From NCBI GenBank assembly GCA_937915735.1, contig CALGGS010000187.1, positions 1 to 25,001 on the forward strand: a DNA stretch of 25,001 nt. Direction: 5' to 3'. The notes beneath the pieces were generated by a model. The model was not told the origin of the DNA. It saw nothing but the letters and a program-made list of their open reading frames with translations, and did no database searches. Position numbers and translations under genes: made by a program. This stretch comes from an uncultured Treponema sp. GTDB taxonomy: Bacteria > Spirochaetota > Spirochaetia > Treponematales > Treponemataceae. Of the stretch, positions 21,737-25,001 are shown piece by piece (positions within the stretch are counted from its first letter, which is position 1; every line of letters starts with the position of its first letter).

Positions 21737-21782
21737 GGCATCTTCTAAAAATTGAAATTTTTAGAAGCGCCCATATTTTTTT
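21737..21782 (+). terminator. Terminator after the fliS-flgN unit
   Basis: A GGC clamp plus CTTCTAAAAATT (21742-21753) pairs with AATTTTTAGAAG (21756-21767) and GCC. A run of seven T (21776-21782) follows a few bases after the stem. Confidence 0.65.
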
Positions 21783-21819
21783 GATTTCTGCCAGTCAGTT
21801 ACTTTATAAGAATTTACAG

Positions 21820-21859
21820 ATTGCCGGGAACGACAACGATTGTTCTTGTTCCCGGCAAT
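21820..21859. repeat. 12-bp GC-rich inverted repeat at the 3' end of alaS
   Basis: ATTGCCGGGAAC (21820-21831) pairs perfectly with GTTCCCGGCAAT (21848-21859). It starts 5 nt after the alaS stop. No T-run follows on the minus strand. It resembles the ATTGCC/GGCAAT hairpins inside the dispersed elements at 16531 and 20569. Confidence 0.7.
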
Positions 21860-21864
21860 GTCAT

Positions 21865-23691
21865 TTATTGCGGATCCAGTGGCAAACCGCCAGAAATAAC
21901 CGCGCGGATTCGGCGGACACCAGCTGAAGAAGACTGCTCCTTCTGGATTTTGAAATCACCGATTTGAGCCGTGTGCTGGACATGAGGGCCACCGCAAACT
22001 TCCTTTGAGAACCAGTCTTTTTTCGGGTCTTTTCCGATTGTGTAGACTTTTACATCCTCGCCGTACTTGTTTGTGAAGAGTGCTCGCGCTCCCTCAGCCT
22101 TTGCCGCCTCAAGAGACATAATCTCCATTGTGACAGGCAAATCTTCCTTAATCTTTTCGTTTACGATGTCCTCGACCTTCTGAATCTCCTCTTTTGTCAT
22201 GGGGCGTTCAAAAGTGAAGTCGAAGCGCATTCGCTCGTTGTTGATATTCGAGCCTTTCTGAGCGACCTGATCGCCCAAAACATTGACCAAGGCCTGCTGC
22301 AAAAGGTGGGTTGCCGTGTGATATTTCGTGGTTGTGTCGCTCTGCTCTGCCAAGCCGCCCTTTGCCTTTCCTGCGTCCAGAGATTTTGAAGCTTCCTGGT
22401 GTTTGCGCTCAGCCTCTTTAAAGCCTTCGACATCAACTGTAAAGCCGTTTTCAGCTCCCAATTCCTGAGTAAGCTCCAGAGGGAAGCCGAATGTGTCGTA
22501 AAGACGGAAAGCAACTTTGCCGGAGATTTCTTTTTTGGGATTCTTCATGAGATTTGGAAGGAGCTTCTGGAATTCAGCCTCGCCATTTTTGAGGGTGACG
22601 CGGAACTTTTCTTCCTCGGCGGTAAGCTCCTTGCGGACTTTTTCTGCATTTGTCTCAAGCTCAGGATATGCGCACTTGAAGTTTTCGATTACCACATCAG
22701 CTATTTCTGCAAGGAAAGCCTTTTCAATGCCCAGCTTCATTCCGTGACGGACTGCACGACGAATCAAACGGCGGAGAACATAGCCTGCTCCCACTCGATC
22801 TGGGGAAACGCCACGGACATCACCGATGATGAAGACAGATGCGCGGGCATGGTCAGCGATGATTCGCACCGACTTGTCCTTTTCTTCGTCGCTTCCGTAT
22901 TTGTATGAAGAAAGCTCTTCGATTTTTGCGATGATTGGCTGGAAAACCTCGGTGAGGTAAACCGATTTTTTGCCCTGGAGAATACAGTTTGTGCGTTCAA
23001 GGCCCATGCCTGTATCAACATTCTTTTTTTCCAGAGGAAGAAGGGTCTTTTCGTCAACGCGGTTGTACTGCATGAATACATTGTTCCAGATTTCCATCCA
23101 GTTGCCGCTGTCGGTGCCCTTGTTGCTTCCCACAGGAGGAAGGCCTTCGCCAACCCAGTAGAAAATCTCTGTGTCAGGACCGCAAGGACCGGTAGGACCA
23201 GCCGCCCACCAGTTGTCGCTCGCCGGAAGATATGCGATTTTGTCTTCAGGCATACCGTTTTCCTTCCAGTAGCCTGCGGCTTCTTCGTCCCGGGGAGCGT
23301 TCTCATCGCCTGCGAAAACAGTTACGGAGATTTTTTTGGGGTCAAGACCAAGCCATTTGGGGCTGGTTAAAAATTCGTAAGAAAATGCGATTGATTCTTT
23401 TTTGAAGTAGTCGCCCAAAGACCAGTTTCCAAGCATTTCAAAACAAGTAAGGTGGCTTGGGTCACCGACTTCCTCAATGTCGCCTGTGCGGATGCATTTC
23501 TGATAGTCAGTGAGGCGGGTTCCAGCCGGGTGCTTTTCGCCCAGCAGATAAGGAACTAGAGGGTGCATTCCCGCCATAGTGAACAAAACTGACGGGTCAT
23601 TTTCTGGAATCAGCGACTGTCCAGAAATCTCAACATGATTTTTTGATTTAAAAAACTCGATATATTTCGAGCGAAGTTCATTAGCAGTCAT
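21865..23691 (-). CDS. alaS: Alanyl-tRNA synthetase, short form
   Basis: AlaS charges tRNA-Ala. The class II catalytic domain starts at the N-terminus (NELRSKYIEFFKSKNH), with FTMAGMHPLVPYLLG, GMGLERTNCILQG and the GAGYVLRRLIRRAVRHG region. The editing domain carries the zinc motif H458-TAT-H462 and C566-GGP-H570. The chain ends at residue 608, soon after the editing domain, whereas the common bacterial form has about 870 residues with a C-terminal C-Ala domain. The ending (RAVISGGLPLDPQ) and stop look natural, so this is a short enzyme and not a broken gene. The CGGTH motif reads CGGPH. A structured RNA candidate lies upstream. The ATG has no Shine-Dalgarno site; TAAAAT ends 9 nt before it. 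Confidence 0.96.
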   Translation of the reverse strand: MTANELRSKYIEFFKSKNHVEISGQSLIPENDPSVLFTMAGMHPLVPYLLGEKHPAGTRLTDYQKCIRTGDIEEVGDPSHLTCFEMLGNWSLGDYFKKESIAFSYEFLTSPKWLGLDPKKISVTVFAGDENAPRDEEAAGYWKENGMPEDKIAYLPASDNWWAAGPTGPCGPDTEIFYWVGEGLPPVGSNKGTDSGNWMEIWNNVFMQYNRVDEKTLLPLEKKNVDTGMGLERTNCILQGKKSVYLTEVFQPIIAKIEELSSYKYGSDEEKDKSVRIIADHARASVFIIGDVRGVSPDRVGAGYVLRRLIRRAVRHGMKLGIEKAFLAEIADVVIENFKCAYPELETNAEKVRKELTAEEEKFRVTLKNGEAEFQKLLPNLMKNPKKEISGKVAFRLYDTFGFPLELTQELGAENGFTVDVEGFKEAERKHQEASKSLDAGKAKGGLAEQSDTTTKYHTATHLLQQALVNVLGDQVAQKGSNINNERMRFDFTFERPMTKEEIQKVEDIVNEKIKEDLPVTMEIMSLEAAKAEGARALFTNKYGEDVKVYTIGKDPKKDWFSKEVCGGPHVQHTAQIGDFKIQKEQSSSAGVRRIRAVISGGLPLDPQ

Positions 23692-23735
23692 AATTCTGAG
23701 ATTTTACAACTTTGACGAAAATTATTCTATATGCC

Positions 23736-23866
23736 AAAAAAAAAGCCGAAGCCCCAGCTTAAGACAAGGAATGTCTCAAGCTGGAAAGTCAGCCTTGCCA
23801 GAGGAAATGGTTTGGCTAACACTTCGGCAGTCTTTCCCTAAAGTACTGGCATACTGGAGGGAAAGA
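23736..23866 (-). ncRNA. Structured RNA candidate upstream of alaS (leader/attenuator or small RNA)
   Basis: On the minus strand a hairpin CTTTCCCT/AGGGAAAG (23859-23866 with 23832-23839) is followed by a three-way junction. Its closing stem is GCCGAAG/CTTCGGC (23822-23828 with 23745-23751). One inner arm is AGCC...GGCT (23791-23817) and the other a 13-bp stem starting CCAGCTT/AAGCTGG (23754-23784). Nine T follow directly after the closing stem, as in an intrinsic terminator. It ends about 45 nt before alaS, in the same direction. I see no T-box (no AGGGTGG-type motif) and no match to the riboswitches or housekeeping RNAs I know. No convincing promoter is visible, so the 5' end is uncertain. 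Confidence 0.5.
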
Positions 23867-23970
23867 ACTAAAGGAAACTTAGTAAAACTCGCCTTTTGCG
23901 ATTTTCCGAAGTTTTCGACGAGTCAGACAGGCGAATTGCCGTCCGTGTGACAGGATGATGTGACTTAAAA

Positions 23971-25001
23971 CTACTCGGAATCAGCAGTTTTCTTAAGCAC
24001 CACACCGAGCGGATAGACAGATTTCTGTCCTCCCAAAAGTGTTATAGTTGTCACGTCATTTTGACTTGTAATGGGAATCGAATAACACCATTGCTTACCT
24101 GAAGCTCCAGATTCGGCATCAGAATCCTGTACAGGATCCCAAGATGAAGCAGCCTTGCTTGCCGTATCCGATCCTTTTTTTGTAAATGGATCTGTTGCAT
24201 CACCGTCTACACCATATGTATAATACTGTACATCATTAATTTTAAAGGCACGTTTTCTGTTCGAGTCAAATATATAAATATCAATTTGGGCAGCACCTTT
24301 AACTTTCAGGGTCACTGTTTTATCGGTCTTCAAGTCAACAGGAGTAAAAGCAGTCGTAAACATCGTCGTTCCTGCTGAAGTTGATGCCTTTGCACTAGCC
24401 GTCGTAGAGGTCCAGCCATTATCGCCGGTTGACGAACTTAAATTATCGTATGAAAGATAATATTCATACGAATCTGCAGCCAATGTAGCTACACCATCAG
24501 CTACCGTAATCGGAGGTTCTTTTACCGTAACCTCAAATGCCGCAGAAGCTGCTGTCGTCACGCTTTCACTTGATACGGCTTTTGCTGTGATTGAGTAAGT
24601 TCCTGCTGTTTCGTTCGAGAACTCGAATGTCGCTCCAGTTTCAGCCTGTTTTGTTTCGCCGACATACCATTCGTATGAAGCAATGTCTGAGTAATCTTTG
24701 TCGAGAGATGCTTTGAGTGTAGTTGAGCCAGTCGTATAGATTGCAGCAGTGTCATCTGTGCTTGCAAGTCCGACCGTAACAACAGAATCTGCTGCCAAAG
24801 CAATTACTGCATTAACTGAAACACTCAGTTCAGCAGTAACACCATCGCGAGCACTTGCAACTACCGTTACGATGTTATTTCCAGTGTAATCCTCGGCAAC
24901 AGTTACTTTTCCGTCTGTTACAGAAATACCATTTGTCTCTGTTTCATCCTTGATTGCATAAGTTACTTTATCTGTTGAATAAGACGGAGTAAGGCTTGTA
25001 G
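23971..25001 (-). CDS. Large Ig-like repeat surface protein, C-terminal part (5' end beyond window)
   Basis: The frame is open from the window edge to the TAG at 23971, about 343 codons, so the gene begins outside. Bacterial Ig-like modules are visible: one with YAIKDETETNGISVTDGKVT and NIVTVVASARDGVTAELSVS, and a second PKD/Ig-like one with ASYEWYVGETKQAETGATFE and AGTYSITAKAVSS. The last ~180 residues form a different Thr/Ser/Asp-rich beta-type domain (VTLKVKGAAQIDIYIFDSN, then TITLLGGQKSVYPLGVVLKK). Such proteins are usually surface or secreted adhesins or carbohydrate-active enzymes; which one cannot be decided from this end. An internal TTG at 24798 is not the start. Confidence 0.75.
   Translation of the reverse strand, partial: TSLTPSYSTDKVTYAIKDETETNGISVTDGKVTVAEDYTGNNIVTVVASARDGVTAELSVSVNAVIALAADSVVTVGLASTDDTAAIYTTGSTTLKASLDKDYSDIASYEWYVGETKQAETGATFEFSNETAGTYSITAKAVSSESVTTAASAAFEVTVKEPPITVADGVATLAADSYEYYLSYDNLSSSTGDNGWTSTTASAKASTSAGTTMFTTAFTPVDLKTDKTVTLKVKGAAQIDIYIFDSNRKRAFKINDVQYYTYGVDGDATDPFTKKGSDTASKAASSWDPVQDSDAESGASGKQWCYSIPITSQNDVTTITLLGGQKSVYPLGVVLKKTADSE

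Noticed and set aside
22399..22908. 169-codon plus-strand ORF antisense to alaS
   Set aside because: Lies wholly inside a confidently identified gene, has no ribosome site and no family resemblance; a shadow frame.
23692..23970. T-box or known riboswitch for alaS
   Set aside because: No AGGGTGG-type T-box sequence, and no purine, TPP, SAM, glycine or cobalamin core motif was found. Only generic structure is claimed.
24558..24803. 81-codon minus-strand ORF overlapping the Ig-like gene in another frame
   Set aside because: A frame-shifted shadow of repetitive Ig-like coding sequence with no independent support.
1..25001. tRNA, rRNA, CRISPR arrays, prophage genes, intact transposases
   Set aside because: None seen by eye on either strand; a tRNAscan-SE and CRISPR finder run would settle it.

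Overview
The window reads as chromosomal DNA of a low-GC Treponema-like spirochaete. The basis is a short alanyl-tRNA synthetase (608 aa, no C-terminal C-Ala domain, a type I associate with spirochaetes), a FliS/FlgN-like flagellar chaperone pair behind a sigma-28-like promoter, many small exported proteins, and the gene mix (OmpA-like protein, orphan TrpX-type lipoprotein, ApbE, DUF1850/TAXI-TRAP). The genus is an inference; no rRNA or tRNA is present to anchor it. I see no phage, CRISPR array or complete insertion sequence.

Layout. 1-4628: on the minus strand a lytic transglycosylase, a small unknown protein and a PtsN-like EIIA; then on the plus strand an OmpA-domain protein and a secreted, probably outer-membrane protein. 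4625-8493 (minus): NAD(P)HX repair enzyme, orphan substrate-binding lipoprotein, SufS cysteine desulfurase. 8494-8836: non-coding, with a well-formed small-RNA candidate. 8837-11748 (minus): Ste24-like M48 protease translationally coupled to the lipid II flippase MurJ. 11832-15371 (minus): PAS/degenerate-GGDEF/EAL protein, ApbE flavin transferase, CDP-alcohol phosphatidyltransferase. 15491-16369 (plus): RmuC. 16370-20784: a TAXI-TRAP transporter operon (solute-binding lipoprotein, DUF1850, fused permease) bracketed by two similar palindromic repeats and containing other dispersed repeats between its genes; it looks like an acquired or repeat-rich module. 20785-21735 (plus): fliS and an FlgN-like gene. 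21865-23691 (minus): alaS, preceded by a structured RNA candidate ending in a U-tract. 23971 to the end (minus): C-terminal part of a large Ig-like repeat protein.

The most unusual signal is in the gene starts. For about nine transcription units, a sigma-70-type -10 box lies exactly 6-8 nt before an ATG, usually with a recognisable -35 box 17 nt further up and with no Shine-Dalgarno sequence. These are predicted leaderless mRNAs. In several cases this moves the start codon inward, because the promoter lies inside the longest ORF. The remaining units have good Shine-Dalgarno sites, and these include the only GTG and TTG starts that I accept. The window therefore appears to use two initiation modes side by side. 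Two structured RNA candidates (8577-8673 and about 23736-23866, both minus strand) and the repeat-bracketed TRAP operon are the next most interesting items.
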